From Microbacterium sp. Leaf320 (lineage in GTDB: Bacteria > Actinomycetota > Actinomycetes > Actinomycetales > Microbacteriaceae), in the NCBI RefSeq assembly GCF_001423485.1, contig NZ_LMOD01000001.1, positions 316,617 to 380,616 on the forward strand: a DNA stretch of 64,000 nt, given 5' to 3'. Positions 9,288-16,842 of this stretch are shown piece by piece (positions within the stretch are counted from its first letter, which is position 1; each line of letters starts with the position of its first letter). A program made the translations under genes and the position numbers. The notes under the pieces were generated by a model. It saw only the letters and a program-made list of their open reading frames with translations. It did no database searches and was not told where the DNA came from.

Positions 9288-9620
9288 TCAGATCTGGTCG
9301 CTACGTCGAGCACGCACGGTCCAGCCGACCTGCACCAATGCCTCCGCAAGCCGGTCGGCGGCATCGCGCGCGACATCGAAGCTTGCGTCTGAGCAGACGT
9401 CGATGGCGATCGGCGGCGGATCGGCGAAGCGTGGTATCTGCACCTCTGCCCAGGCGTTGGGCGAAAGAGGTACCCGAGGAGACGCGGTGCGTGCGTCTCC
9501 GATGGCACTGTCCGCCACGAAAGCGATGACGTCCAGCGCATGGAGCTTGGTGATCGGCATGTCCACGACGATGGTCACGGCGAAAGTCGCGTTTGCGGTA
9601 TCCCCGAACTCTGGCCTCAC
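9288..9620 (-). CDS. Hypothetical protein with leaderless start
   Basis: 110 residues from a GTG. Alternating hydrophobic pattern FAVTIVVDMP, VIAFVADSAI, AEVQIPRFADPPPIAIDVC, and a final helix AARDAADRLAEALVQVGW-like segment suggest a small alpha/beta domain. No motif I can name. It is supported as a gene by a TATCTT box exactly 6 nt upstream of the start and by protein-like composition, in contrast to the low-complexity frame on the opposite strand. Its end is 60 bp from the second ychF repeat, in the convergent orientation. Confidence 0.6.
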   Translation of the reverse strand: MRPEFGDTANATFAVTIVVDMPITKLHALDVIAFVADSAIGDARTASPRVPLSPNAWAEVQIPRFADPPPIAIDVCSDASFDVARDAADRLAEALVQVGWTVRARRSDQI

Positions 9621-9626
9621 CGCATG

Positions 9627-9632
9627 AAGATA
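9627..9632 (-). promoter_or_regulatory. Leaderless -10 box TATCTT for the gene ending at 9288
   Basis: Minus-strand TATCTT followed by 6 nt and GTG. Confidence 0.45.
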
Positions 9633-9726
9633 TCACTGCGCTGTCGGAGCGAGGGCGAGAACTGGTGTCACTCGACCTCTGACGATCAGAGCGCTGTCGC
9701 GAGCGAACTCGGCGCGAACAGCCGGT

Positions 9727-10506
9727 CTAGCCGTGCCGCTCGACGTCCTGACGCAAGACCTCGGGCCACCCTTCGACGTCCCCTGGGGTGCGGGCGACCG
9801 TCAGGGTCGCGTGCGGGAGCAGCTGGGCGAGGTGTTCCGCAGTCGACAGTGGGTGGCCCGGATCGTCCACCCACGCCAAGATCGTCGTCGGCACATCGAT
9901 CCGCGCGATGTCCTCAGGTGCCGGCAGATCGCTGAGCGCCGCGCCGCGAAGCAACGACGGCAAGAGGGCATCCGCGACGTCGGGCCATGTCTCCGGCGCG
10001 GCGACAGTGGCCGGGGGCGGCGTCGATCCGCGCGTGCCGGCGAGGAACGCCTCCACACCATCGGCTTCGATGAGCGCGGCCGCCGCCCGGTAGATCGCGG
10101 CCTGATCGGGTCTGGTCTCCCACGCGGTGGGCGGCACCATGAGTGTGAGCCCGATGAAGCGGTCCGGCTCGATCGTCGCAGCATGCAGAAGCGTCGCGGT
10201 GCCCATCGAGGGGCCCACTCCGTGCACGCGCTCGCCCGGGAACCACTGATCGAGCACTCGCAGAAGATCGTCGGCGAGGTTCTCCCAGCGATAGTCCTCA
10301 GGGACCTTCCTCCCGGTCGACCGACCGTGGCCGCGTGCGTCGTACCGCAGCAGTCGAGTTCCGCTGAGTCCTCGACCGAGGTCGAGATTGAGCACCCTGT
10401 CGCGGGCCCGGCTCGATGTGAGACCGTGCAGCTGGACGACCGGGTGTCCGCCCTCGTCGCTCAAGGCGACAGCCAGCTCGGCTCCGGGTACCTCGAATGT
10501 GGGCAT
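9727..10506 (-). CDS. Alpha/beta hydrolase
   Basis: 259 residues. The oxyanion-hole region reads VVQLHGLTSSR, the strand-loop LLRYDARGHGRSTG is typical of the fold, and the nucleophile elbow is GVGPSMG (Gly-x-Ser-x-Gly, about residues 96-102). A candidate acid lies in WVDDPGHP. The substrate is unknown; relatives include esterases, lactonases and haloperoxidase-like enzymes. GAGGAG precedes the ATG. It is divergent, with 84 bp between starts, from the condensation-GNAT fusion gene, which suggests a shared control region and possibly a joint acyl-ester chemistry (inference). Confidence 0.85.
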   Translation of the reverse strand: MPTFEVPGAELAVALSDEGGHPVVQLHGLTSSRARDRVLNLDLGRGLSGTRLLRYDARGHGRSTGRKVPEDYRWENLADDLLRVLDQWFPGERVHGVGPSMGTATLLHAATIEPDRFIGLTLMVPPTAWETRPDQAAIYRAAAALIEADGVEAFLAGTRGSTPPPATVAAPETWPDVADALLPSLLRGAALSDLPAPEDIARIDVPTTILAWVDDPGHPLSTAEHLAQLLPHATLTVARTPGDVEGWPEVLRQDVERHG

Positions 10507-10577
10507 CAGGCTCCTCGATCGGTGACTGACCGCGTCGGGTCGGGCAGTCGTGGAGTTTTCAGGTTATCTGGGGCCGA

Positions 10578-10583
10578 TAAGGT
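10578..10583 (+). promoter_or_regulatory. -10 box TAAGGT for the gene at 10591
   Basis: TAAGGT ends 7 nt before the ATG, consistent with a leaderless transcript and with the start chosen for this gene. Confidence 0.45.
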
Positions 10584-10590
10584 GCTACCC

Positions 10591-12357
10591 ATGCGACTGA
10601 CCAACGTCACGCACCTCCGCCTCCCGTTCGGACGGCTCTGGGGGTACGACGTGAGCGCGTCTGCGCTCGGACGGCGCCTCCCCGTGTCGTTCGATCAGCG
10701 ACTCCATGTCGGGGCGGGCGATCGACCCGGCTCGTGGATGGCGTTGTCCTTCCGGCTGCCGGCACAGACTCGTCGTGAGTCGATCGCCGATGCCTGGTTG
10801 GCTGTCGTCGCTCGCCATGGCACGCTGCGATCGGCATTCGCGCTCGGCGCGGATGGCGATCCGGAGCTTCACGAGATCGAGGTCGGCCCCGGAAGCTGGG
10901 TAGAACACGAGGTGGGCCCCGGTCAGGCGGTCAACGACGCGTTGCGGGACATCCTCGATGCCGCGTGTTCGCCGTACCGACGTCCGTCTCACCGGCTGTG
11001 CGTGTTGGAGACTGCTGCGGGGCTCACGGTCGTGATCGCGGCCGATCATGCGCACGTCGACATGTGGTCGATGCTGGTGATCGCGCGCGACCTGCTGTCT
11101 GCGCTCGACGCGGGAAGGGCCGGCGCGAAGCCGATGCCCGGGCCAGCGCCCGCCTTCGTCGAACACACGCAGGCACTGCTGGATCGGGATGCCGCACCCG
11201 ATCGCGTCCGTCAGCGGTGGGAGGCCATCATCGCGGACAGCGGCGGCGTCATGCCGCAGTTCCCGCTGTCGCTGGGGTCTCCCGAGCCGCATCGTGAGCG
11301 CGTGGAAGTGCGCGATGTGTTCGACGTCGACGACGCCGCCGCGTTCGCTGCACAAGCCCGTGACGACGGCGTCTCTACCCTCGCACGCGCGGTCGTCGCG
11401 ATGACTGCGGTGACCCGCGAGCTGGCGGGCACGGCGTTGCGAGCCGTCTTTCCCGTGCACAGCCGCTTCGAGGAGAACTGGCACGACTCGGTCGGCTGGT
11501 TCATCACCAACTCCGTCCTCGAATCGGAGCTCGCCGAACCGCACGCGGCGGCGGCAGCGGTGAAAGAGGCGGTGCAGCTCGGTGCCTGGCCGCTCGCAGA
11601 TGTACTCGCGCCGTGGGGCGGGATGCCCGTGGCTCCCGGGATGTTCGCGATCTCGTGGCTCGACCTGCGCAGACTCCCCGTGCGGATCGATTCCGTCGGG
11701 CTCGACGCGCAGTACGTCAGCGCGGCGACCGACACCGACGGTGTCATGCTGTGGTTCATCCTGGACGAGTCCGGTCTGCACCTGAGATGCCGTTATCCCG
11801 ACACCGCCGAGGCTCGCGCCAACGTCGGTGGCTGGCTCGATCTGCTCGTCGCCAGGTTGCAGGCGGACGCGCGGTCCTCGGTTCGCGGGCGACTTCAGGT
11901 CGCGGGCCGCACCTTCCGGCTCGAGCGCGCGAGCCGCGAAGACATCGAGGCCATCGCAGCGCTGCTGGGCGACGACCAGTTCGGTCCAGATCGTGAGGGC
12001 GTCGAGCTCGAACGATATGAGGCGGGCTTCAGCGCGGTCGCTCGCGATGCATCCAACTATCTGGGGGTCGTCCGCGACAGTGCCGACCACATCGTCGGCA
12101 CCATGCAGCTGACCGTGATCCCGGGGCTCTCTCGCGGTGGTTCGACCCGCCTGCAGATCGAGGGGTTGCGAGTCGCGCCAGGGGAACGGTCACAGGGCCT
12201 GGGCGCGGCGATGCTCGAGTGGGCACACGAGTTCGGGCGGGCACGGGGAGCGCGACTGTCACAGATCACCACCGACGAAGCGCGGGATCGGACTCGCGCC
12301 TTCTACACCCGACTCGGGTATGAGACTGCCCACGTCGGGTTGAAGCGGCACCTCTAG
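10591..12357 (+). CDS. Condensation-type acyltransferase fused to GNAT acetyltransferase
   Basis: 588 residues from the ATG at 10591; the frame stays open further upstream, but that DNA is antisense to the hydrolase. The N-terminal 430 residues have the look of an NRPS-condensation/PapA-type acyltransferase: an FDQRLHVGAGDRPGSWMALSFRLP entry, the active-site signature DHAHVDMWS (His153-x3-Asp157, the HHxxxDG equivalent) and the later GWFITNSVL segment. The last 150 residues are a GNAT domain with the acetyl-CoA motif VAPGERSQGLGAA and the terminal RAFYTRLGYE. There is no adenylation or carrier domain nearby, so this is a stand-alone protein with two acyl-transfer folds. Substrates unknown. 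The domain calls are motif-based. Confidence 0.8.
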   Translation: MRLTNVTHLRLPFGRLWGYDVSASALGRRLPVSFDQRLHVGAGDRPGSWMALSFRLPAQTRRESIADAWLAVVARHGTLRSAFALGADGDPELHEIEVGPGSWVEHEVGPGQAVNDALRDILDAACSPYRRPSHRLCVLETAAGLTVVIAADHAHVDMWSMLVIARDLLSALDAGRAGAKPMPGPAPAFVEHTQALLDRDAAPDRVRQRWEAIIADSGGVMPQFPLSLGSPEPHRERVEVRDVFDVDDAAAFAAQARDDGVSTLARAVVAMTAVTRELAGTALRAVFPVHSRFEENWHDSVGWFITNSVLESELAEPHAAAAAVKEAVQLGAWPLADVLAPWGGMPVAPGMFAISWLDLRRLPVRIDSVGLDAQYVSAATDTDGVMLWFILDESGLHLRCRYPDTAEARANVGGWLDLLVARLQADARSSVRGRLQVAGRTFRLERASREDIEAIAALLGDDQFGPDREGVELERYEAGFSAVARDASNYLGVVRDSADHIVGTMQLTVIPGLSRGGSTRLQIEGLRVAPGERSQGLGAAMLEWAHEFGRARGARLSQITTDEARDRTRAFYTRLGYETAHVGLKRHL

Positions 12358-12369
12358 CGGCGCACGGTG

Positions 12370-12390
12370 TGCCTGCCTGCCTGCCTGCCC
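12370..12390 (+). repeat. TGCC tetranucleotide run
   Basis: About five tandem units of TGCC immediately after the stop of the condensation-GNAT gene, in non-coding DNA between two convergent genes. Confidence 0.8.
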
Positions 12391-12420
12391 GCAGCAGCGC
12401 CGGCGGACGGGCGGATGCTG

Positions 12421-12759
12421 TCAGCTTCGCGCCCATCGCCGTCGTGGTGGCACCTCGCTCCACCGCCGACGATCGATCTCGGTCCTGTCCGCATGCCGGA
12501 GGATGGGGTTCCCACGGATGCAGAGCCCCCAGAAGAGCACGCGGCCGCAGTCGAGGCACTCCACGAAGCTGACGATCGTGTACTTCAGATCCGACTCGAG
12601 CAGGGCGATCATGTCCTCAAGTGGAACGTCATGACGCAGCTCGCGCATCCTCCCGCTGTCGACCCTCCGGATCAACGCCTCCGTCGTCGCACCGATATCC
12701 CACGGCAGCGTGCCGATGCCCGGCACCCCGGCTGAGTCACAGGTCTCGCAATCGTCCAC
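12421..12759 (-). CDS. Small putative zinc-binding protein
   Basis: 112 residues from a GTG. It has paired cysteines near the N-terminus (DDCETCDSAG) and again in VECLDCGRVLFWGLC, which together could form a zinc site, with a central helix LEDMIALLESDLKYTIVSF and an Arg-rich end. I do not recognise a named family. It has a CAGACT box 6 nt before the start. It converges on the condensation-GNAT gene. Confidence 0.6.
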   Translation of the reverse strand: MDDCETCDSAGVPGIGTLPWDIGATTEALIRRVDSGRMRELRHDVPLEDMIALLESDLKYTIVSFVECLDCGRVLFWGLCIRGNPILRHADRTEIDRRRWSEVPPRRRWARS

Positions 12760-12765
12760 GGTCCC

Positions 12766-12771
12766 AGTCTG
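12766..12771 (-). promoter_or_regulatory. Leaderless -10-like box CAGACT for the gene ending at 12421
   Basis: Minus-strand CAGACT, 6 nt, GTG. It departs from the TAnnnT consensus in the first base, as does the box before the ABC-F gene. Confidence 0.35.
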
Positions 12772-12905
12772 GTCGAGGAGATCCGCAGTCGGCGCTGCGT
12801 GTGCGCATCTGTAGGCCTCCGGCGCGGAGCGCGACGGTCGCGATGAGACGCGCTCGACTACGCTGGAACACGACCCCTGAACGCTGAACGAGGAGCCGCG
12901 CGCCC

Positions 12906-13466
12906 ATGACCGACACCCAGATCTTCGAGCCAGAAGGCCGCGCCATCCCCTTCGTGGATGAGGGCGACGGGCCGGTCAAGCTCGTGCTGATCCAGGAGCA
13001 GGGGCTCGCGGCCGACGTTCTGGGCGTCGCCGCACACTACCTCGCCGAGGAGGCAGGGTTCCATGTGCTGCGGATCGGCCACCGAGCCGGCGAGGCGACG
13101 CTCGACGAGCGCGTCGACGACGTCGTCGACGTGATCGACCACGTCGGCATCGACGACACCTGGGTCGGAGGGCACGGATTCGGTGGAACCATCGCTCGGG
13201 CGCTGGTCGCCGCACACGTCGACCGCGCGAACGGACTCCTGCTGCTGGGTGTCGAAGACGTCGACATCGAGGTGGCGCCCGCGATTCCCGTGCTGATCGT
13301 GCAGGGAACCGAAGACACCGACACTCCCGCCGCGAACGCCGAGGCGCTGCAGTCCGCGATCCCCGACCGCTCGAGCATCAAGACGATCGCTGGCGATCAC
13401 CTCTTCCCGATGCATCACCCGATCGAGACCGGCGTGATCATCGAGGAATACCTGGACTGGGACTGA
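12906..13466 (+). CDS. Alpha/beta hydrolase-fold protein lacking the nucleophile serine
   Basis: 186 residues, a short version of the alpha/beta hydrolase fold. The nucleophile elbow reads [11 protein letters not shown], so Gly91 occupies the place of the catalytic Ser in the G-x-S-x-G motif. A late [10 protein letters not shown] acid loop and [10 protein letters not shown] histidine remain. It may be a non-hydrolytic member or use another residue. GAGGAG lies upstream of the ATG, with a TACGCT box further up. Four nt separate its stop from the isochorismatase-like gene, so they form an operon. Confidence 0.75.
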   Translation: MTDTQIFEPEGRAIPFVDEGDGPVKLVLIQEQGLAADVLGVAAHYLAEEAGFHVLRIGHRAGEATLDERVDDVVDVIDHVGIDDTWVGGHGFGGTIARALVAAHVDRANGLLLLGVEDVDIEVAPAIPVLIVQGTEDTDTPAANAEALQSAIPDRSSIKTIAGDHLFPMHHPIETGVIIEEYLDWD

Positions 13467-13470
13467 ACCG

Positions 13471-14007
13471 ATGGCCTCGGGTGAGCGCACCGTCGTCCTC
13501 GCGATCGACCTGCAAGCAGGGGTGATGCCCGGATGCCACGACGAGCACGGTGTGCTCTCGCGCGCTGCGGCGCTGGTCGATCGCGCTCGGGCCGCTGACG
13601 TTCCGGTGGTCTGGGTGCATCACGACCCCGTCGGAGTGGGAACACCCGAATGGGAGCTCGCGGCGCCACTTCACCGCGCCGAAGGAGAGCCTCTGGTGCG
13701 CAAGAGCTACCGCGACTCCTTCGCCGACACGACGCTGAGGGAGACGCTCGACGAGCTCGGAGCGACGCACCTGGTGATCACCGGGGCGCAGTCGGATTTC
13801 TGTGTGCGCACCACTATGCAGCGTGCTGCGGCGGAGGGCTACGACGTCACGCTCGTGAGCGACGCGCACACCACCGTCGACACCGAGTGGGACGGCGTGC
13901 TGATCTCGGGAGAGCAGATCGTCGCACACACGAACATGTACTTCTCAGGACTGCGGTATCCGGGCCAGCGGTTCGCGATCGCCACGCACGACGAGGTCGC
14001 GCTCTGA
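13471..14007 (+). CDS. Isochorismatase-family cysteine hydrolase
   Basis: 178 residues. The cysteine hydrolase triad is complete: Asp13 in VLAIDLQ, Lys78 in [10 protein letters not shown] and Cys111 in [10 protein letters not shown], with the cis-peptide ITGAQSDFC loop. The family covers isochorismatases, nicotinamidases and N-carbamoyl hydrolases, and the metal-binding residues of nicotinamidase are not evident, so the substrate stays open. It is second in a two-gene unit with the alpha/beta-fold protein. Confidence 0.88.
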   Translation: MASGERTVVLAIDLQAGVMPGCHDEHGVLSRAAALVDRARAADVPVVWVHHDPVGVGTPEWELAAPLHRAEGEPLVRKSYRDSFADTTLRETLDELGATHLVITGAQSDFCVRTTMQRAAAEGYDVTLVSDAHTTVDTEWDGVLISGEQIVAHTNMYFSGLRYPGQRFAIATHDEVAL

Positions 14008-14022
14008 GGGCGGGTCGCGCTC

Positions 14023-14028
14023 TATCCT
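14023..14028 (+). promoter_or_regulatory. Leaderless -10 box TATCCT for the gene at 14035
   Basis: TATCCT, 6 nt, GTG. It begins 16 nt after the preceding stop codon. Confidence 0.5.
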
Positions 14029-14034
14029 GATCCC

Positions 14035-14295
14035 GTGACCCAGTACGCCGCATCGGCCAAGACGAACGTGCTCGCCCTCGTCGGCTTCATCGCCGCATTC
14101 ATGATCCCGCTCGCGGGCGTGATCCTGTCCGTGTTCGCCCGGCGTCAGCTCGATGCGCCGGGCAACGCCGAAGCCGGCCGCGGACTCGCCCGCTGGGCGA
14201 TGGTGATCGGCATCCTCGGCACGCTCGCTCAGATCGGCTTCTTCATCATCTGGTTCTCGCTGTTCTTCCGTGCGGTCGGCGGAATGGCTTCCTGA
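14035..14295 (+). CDS. DUF4190-type membrane protein
   Basis: 86 residues with two membrane helices (about 12-32 and 53-77) separated by FARRQLDAPGNAEAGRGLARWAMVIG. The NVLALVGFIAAFMIPLAGVILS plus GRGLARW pattern is characteristic of the DUF4190 family (recognised from memory). Function unknown. Starts at GTG behind a leaderless promoter. Confidence 0.78.
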   Translation: MTQYAASAKTNVLALVGFIAAFMIPLAGVILSVFARRQLDAPGNAEAGRGLARWAMVIGILGTLAQIGFFIIWFSLFFRAVGGMAS

Positions 14296-14301
14296 CAGAC
14301 T
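14296..14301 (+). promoter_or_regulatory. Leaderless -10-like box CAGACT for the ABC-F gene
   Basis: CAGACT, 6 nt, ATG at 14308. This spacing favours the ATG over the GTG that immediately precedes it. Confidence 0.35.
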
Positions 14302-14307
14302 GGTGTG

Positions 14308-15972
14308 ATGACCGCTACCCTCGTCGCCCAGAATCTGGCTGGTGGCTACGGTCACCGCATCCTCTTCGAGGGCCTCGACCTGACCGTCGCTCCCGGTGAC
14401 GTCATCGGCGTCGTGGGCGCGAACGGCGCAGGCAAGTCCACGCTGCTTCGGATCCTCGCGGGGGTTCTCGCTCCCGCCGACGGAACGGTGTCCCTCGCAC
14501 CGATCGACGCCTTCGTCGGCTGGCTGCCGCAGGAGCACGAGCGTGTCGAGGGTGAGACGGTGGCCGAGTACATCGCGCGTCGGACGGGGTGTGCCCAGGC
14601 GACGCAGGAGATGGATGCCGCGGCTGCCGCCCTGGGAGACCCGTCCCTCGCACCCGCGGGAACGGATCCGGCCGACACGTACTCGCAGGCACTCGATCGA
14701 TGGCTCGCCAGCGGCGCGGCCGACCTCGATGAGCGCATCCCCGCGGTGCTGGCGGACCTCGGCCTCCCGAGCGGCGGACGCGTGGCCGAGGACGCACTCA
14801 TGACGGGACTGTCAGGAGGTCAGGCCGCACGCGTCGGGTTGGCCGCTCTGCTGCTGTCGCGCTTCGACATCGTCTTCCTCGACGAACCGACCAACGATCT
14901 CGATCTCGACGGCCTCGACCGGCTGGAGTCGTTCGTGCGCGGGCTTCGCGGTGGCGTCGTGCTGGTCAGTCACGACCGGGAGTTCCTGGCGCGAAGCGTC
15001 ACCCGGGTTCTCGAGCTCGACCTCGCGCAGAACTCCCATCGAGTCTATGGCGGCGGGTACGACGCGTACATCGAGGAACGTGCGGTCGTCCGCCGTCATC
15101 TGCGGGAGAAGTACGACGAGTTCGCCGACAAGAAGGCCGATCTCGTCGCCCGTGCCCGCACGCAGCGCGAGTGGTCGAGCCAGGGCGTGCGAAACGCGAT
15201 GAAGAAGTCTCCGGACAACGACAAGATCAAGCGCAAGGCGTCGATGGAGTCCAGCGAGAAGCAGGCGCAGAAGGTGCGCCAGATGGAGAGCCGGATCGCG
15301 CGCCTCGACGAGGTCGAGGAGCCTCGCAAGGAGTGGCAGCTCGAGTTCACGATCGGCTCCGCACCTCGCTCGAGCACCGTCGTGTCGACGCTGAACTCCG
15401 CGGTCTTAAGGCAGGGCGATTTCACGCTCGGTCCGCTGTCGCTGCAGGTCGATGCGGGCGACCGCATCGGGATCACCGGGCCGAACGGAGCGGGGAAGTC
15501 CACTCTGCTGCGCGCGCTCCTCGGGCGACAGGCGCCCGTCGAGGGGACCTCGACCCTCGGAAGCAGCGTGCTGATCGGAGAGATAGACCAGGCGCGCTCG
15601 CTCCTGGTCGGTGAGGCTGCGCTCGCCGATGCGTTCGAGGCGCTCGTACCCGAGATGGCGTCGGCCGAGGTGCGGACTCTGCTGGCCAAGTTCGGTCTCA
15701 GGGCCGACCACGTGACGCGGCCGGTGGACGATCTCTCACCGGGGGAGCGCACGAGGGCGGCACTCGCCCTGCTGCAGGCGCGCGGGATCAACCTGCTGGT
15801 GCTCGACGAGCCCACCAACCACCTCGATCTTCCGGCGATCGAACAGCTCGAGCAGGCCCTCGAGTCCTACACCGGCACGCTTCTGCTCGTCACGCACGAC
15901 CGTCGGATGCTGGAGGCGGTGCAGACGAACCGCCGCTGGAGCGTCGAGAACGGACAGGTCGAAGAGCGCTGA
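14308..15972 (+). CDS. ABC-F family ATPase
   Basis: 554 residues with two ABC domains and no membrane segment. Domain 1 has Walker A GANGAGKST, signature LSGGQ and Walker B IVFLDEPTNDLD. Domain 2 has Walker A GPNGAGKST, a degenerate signature LSPGERTRAA and LLVLDEPTNHLD. A charged linker (about 270-345) with REWSSQGVRNAMKK joins them. ABC-F proteins act on the ribosome, as translation factors or antibiotic-protection factors; whether this one confers resistance cannot be told from the sequence. A weak 7-bp hairpin (15967-15997) lies between it and the convergent LysR-like gene. Confidence 0.93.
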   Translation: MTATLVAQNLAGGYGHRILFEGLDLTVAPGDVIGVVGANGAGKSTLLRILAGVLAPADGTVSLAPIDAFVGWLPQEHERVEGETVAEYIARRTGCAQATQEMDAAAAALGDPSLAPAGTDPADTYSQALDRWLASGAADLDERIPAVLADLGLPSGGRVAEDALMTGLSGGQAARVGLAALLLSRFDIVFLDEPTNDLDLDGLDRLESFVRGLRGGVVLVSHDREFLARSVTRVLELDLAQNSHRVYGGGYDAYIEERAVVRRHLREKYDEFADKKADLVARARTQREWSSQGVRNAMKKSPDNDKIKRKASMESSEKQAQKVRQMESRIARLDEVEEPRKEWQLEFTIGSAPRSSTVVSTLNSAVLRQGDFTLGPLSLQVDAGDRIGITGPNGAGKSTLLRALLGRQAPVEGTSTLGSSVLIGEIDQARSLLVGEAALADAFEALVPEMASAEVRTLLAKFGLRADHVTRPVDDLSPGERTRAALALLQARGINLLVLDEPTNHLDLPAIEQLEQALESYTGTLLLVTHDRRMLEAVQTNRRWSVENGQVEER

Positions 15973-15991
15973 GTCTCGGTGCCTCGGAAGC

Positions 15992-16336
15992 TCAGCGACC
16001 CTGGCGCTTCTTGTACGGCTTGGGCTGCCCCTTGACGATGGGCGCCCGTCCCTTGCCCTTGGACGCCCTGGCTTTACCGCCCGCCGGAGCCGCGGTCTTC
16101 GGGGCCGGCGGGGGAGCGGCGGCGACAGTGGCTTGAGCCTCGACGAGGAACAGTTCACCGACGCTCGTCAGGCGAGGCGTCCCCTCACGGTTGATGAGCG
16201 TGTGGCCCACCTCTGCTTCGAGCTTGTCGAGCGAGGTGTAGAGCGACGCCAGCGGGATGCCCAGCTCCTTCGCGGCTCGGGGGAAGTGCAACGTCTCGGC
16301 GAGGACGACGTAGCGACGGAGCAGTGCCAACTTCAT
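15992..16336 (-). CDS. LysR-type HTH domain with basic tail, no effector domain
   Basis: 114 residues from the ATG at 16336, which has GAGAAGGA upstream; a GTG 27 nt earlier is possible. Residues 1-65 are a LysR-type winged helix (LLRRYVVLAETLHFPRAAKE, then LYTSLDKLEAEVGHTLINRE and LTSVGELFL). Instead of the 200-residue periplasmic-binding-like effector domain there is an Ala/Pro segment and a Lys/Arg/Gly tail ending PYKKRQGR. It therefore looks like a small DNA-binding protein without ligand control. The frame ends cleanly and there is no trace of a lost effector domain downstream. Confidence 0.75.
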   Translation of the reverse strand: MKLALLRRYVVLAETLHFPRAAKELGIPLASLYTSLDKLEAEVGHTLINREGTPRLTSVGELFLVEAQATVAAAPPPAPKTAAPAGGKARASKGKGRAPIVKGQPKPYKKRQGR

Positions 16337-16384
16337 GCGCGTGAACGGTCCTTCTCGAACCACGACGATCGCGGCTCTGGTTCT

Positions 16385-16390
16385 AACCTA
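16385..16390 (-). promoter_or_regulatory. -10 box TAGGTT for the LysR-like gene
   Basis: Minus-strand TAGGTT about 48 nt before the chosen ATG, leaving a leader with a GAGAAGGA ribosome site. Confidence 0.35.
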
Positions 16391-16423
16391 CGCGAGCCGG
16401 GGGCGCACACACTCCGGACGCAC

Positions 16424-16454
16424 GGATGCCGCGGCTCGATGAGCCGCGGCATCC
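16424..16454. terminator. Perfect 14-bp hairpin with 3-nt loop
   Basis: GGATGCCGCGGCTC (16424-16437) and its exact complement (16441-16454) around GAT. It lies just beyond the stop of the HesB-like gene and terminates it. No T-tract. Confidence 0.7.
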
Positions 16455-16466
16455 GGGGAGTCTTCG

Positions 16467-16766
16467 TCAGGCGACCTTCGGGAGAACGGCGAAGGACACC
16501 GAGCCTTCGTCGTCGACGCCGGCATCGAGGACTTTGTCGTCGAGCGCGGCGGCGGCCGTCTCATCGAGGAAGAGACGGGTGCCCGAGACCTCTACGACCT
16601 GATCCTCAGGCTCGGGATCGGGCGTGACCAGGACGGCGAGGCGCGCACCGCCGTCGGGTCCGGGTGCGGGCGTGGAGTGAATGCGGAGCCCTGCGTCGGT
16701 GGCGTCGGTCTGACGGCTGACGAGGGTGTTCACGATTGCGGTGGCGTTATCGGTGAGGGTGAGCAC
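16467..16766 (-). CDS. HesB/IscA-like protein lacking the cluster cysteines
   Basis: 99 residues from the GTG at 16766, which has a strong GGAAGGAGAG ribosome site 4 nt upstream. The pattern LTLTDNATAIVNTLVSRQ, GLRIHSTPAPGPDGGARLAV and GTRLFLDETAAAALDDKVLD follows the A-type iron-sulfur scaffold fold, but none of the three conserved cysteines is present; in fact the protein contains no cysteine. It is thus unlikely to bind a cluster in the IscA way. Monocistronic. Family assignment rests on pattern, so moderate confidence. Confidence 0.7.
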   Translation of the reverse strand: MLTLTDNATAIVNTLVSRQTDATDAGLRIHSTPAPGPDGGARLAVLVTPDPEPEDQVVEVSGTRLFLDETAAAALDDKVLDAGVDDEGSVSFAVLPKVA

Positions 16767-16842
16767 GAGACTCTCCTTCCGGTTGCGGTCACGACGCGGG
16801 TGCGGCGTGTCCGGGCCACGATTCCCCACCCGGTGACGCGTT

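Noticed and set aside
9241..9627. A 128-residue plus-strand frame opposite the gene at 9288-9620
   Set aside because: Ser/Arg/Ala-rich without hydrophobic pattern, whereas the minus-strand frame has one and has a leaderless promoter.
9733..10590. Open frame extending the condensation-GNAT gene upstream by 286 codons
   Set aside because: This part is antisense to the alpha/beta hydrolase; the ATG at 10591 has a -10 box in front and begins the protein-like sequence.
14308..15972. Calling the ABC-F protein an antibiotic-resistance factor
   Set aside because: ABC-F housekeeping and resistance members cannot be told apart from motifs alone, and no antibiotic gene is nearby.
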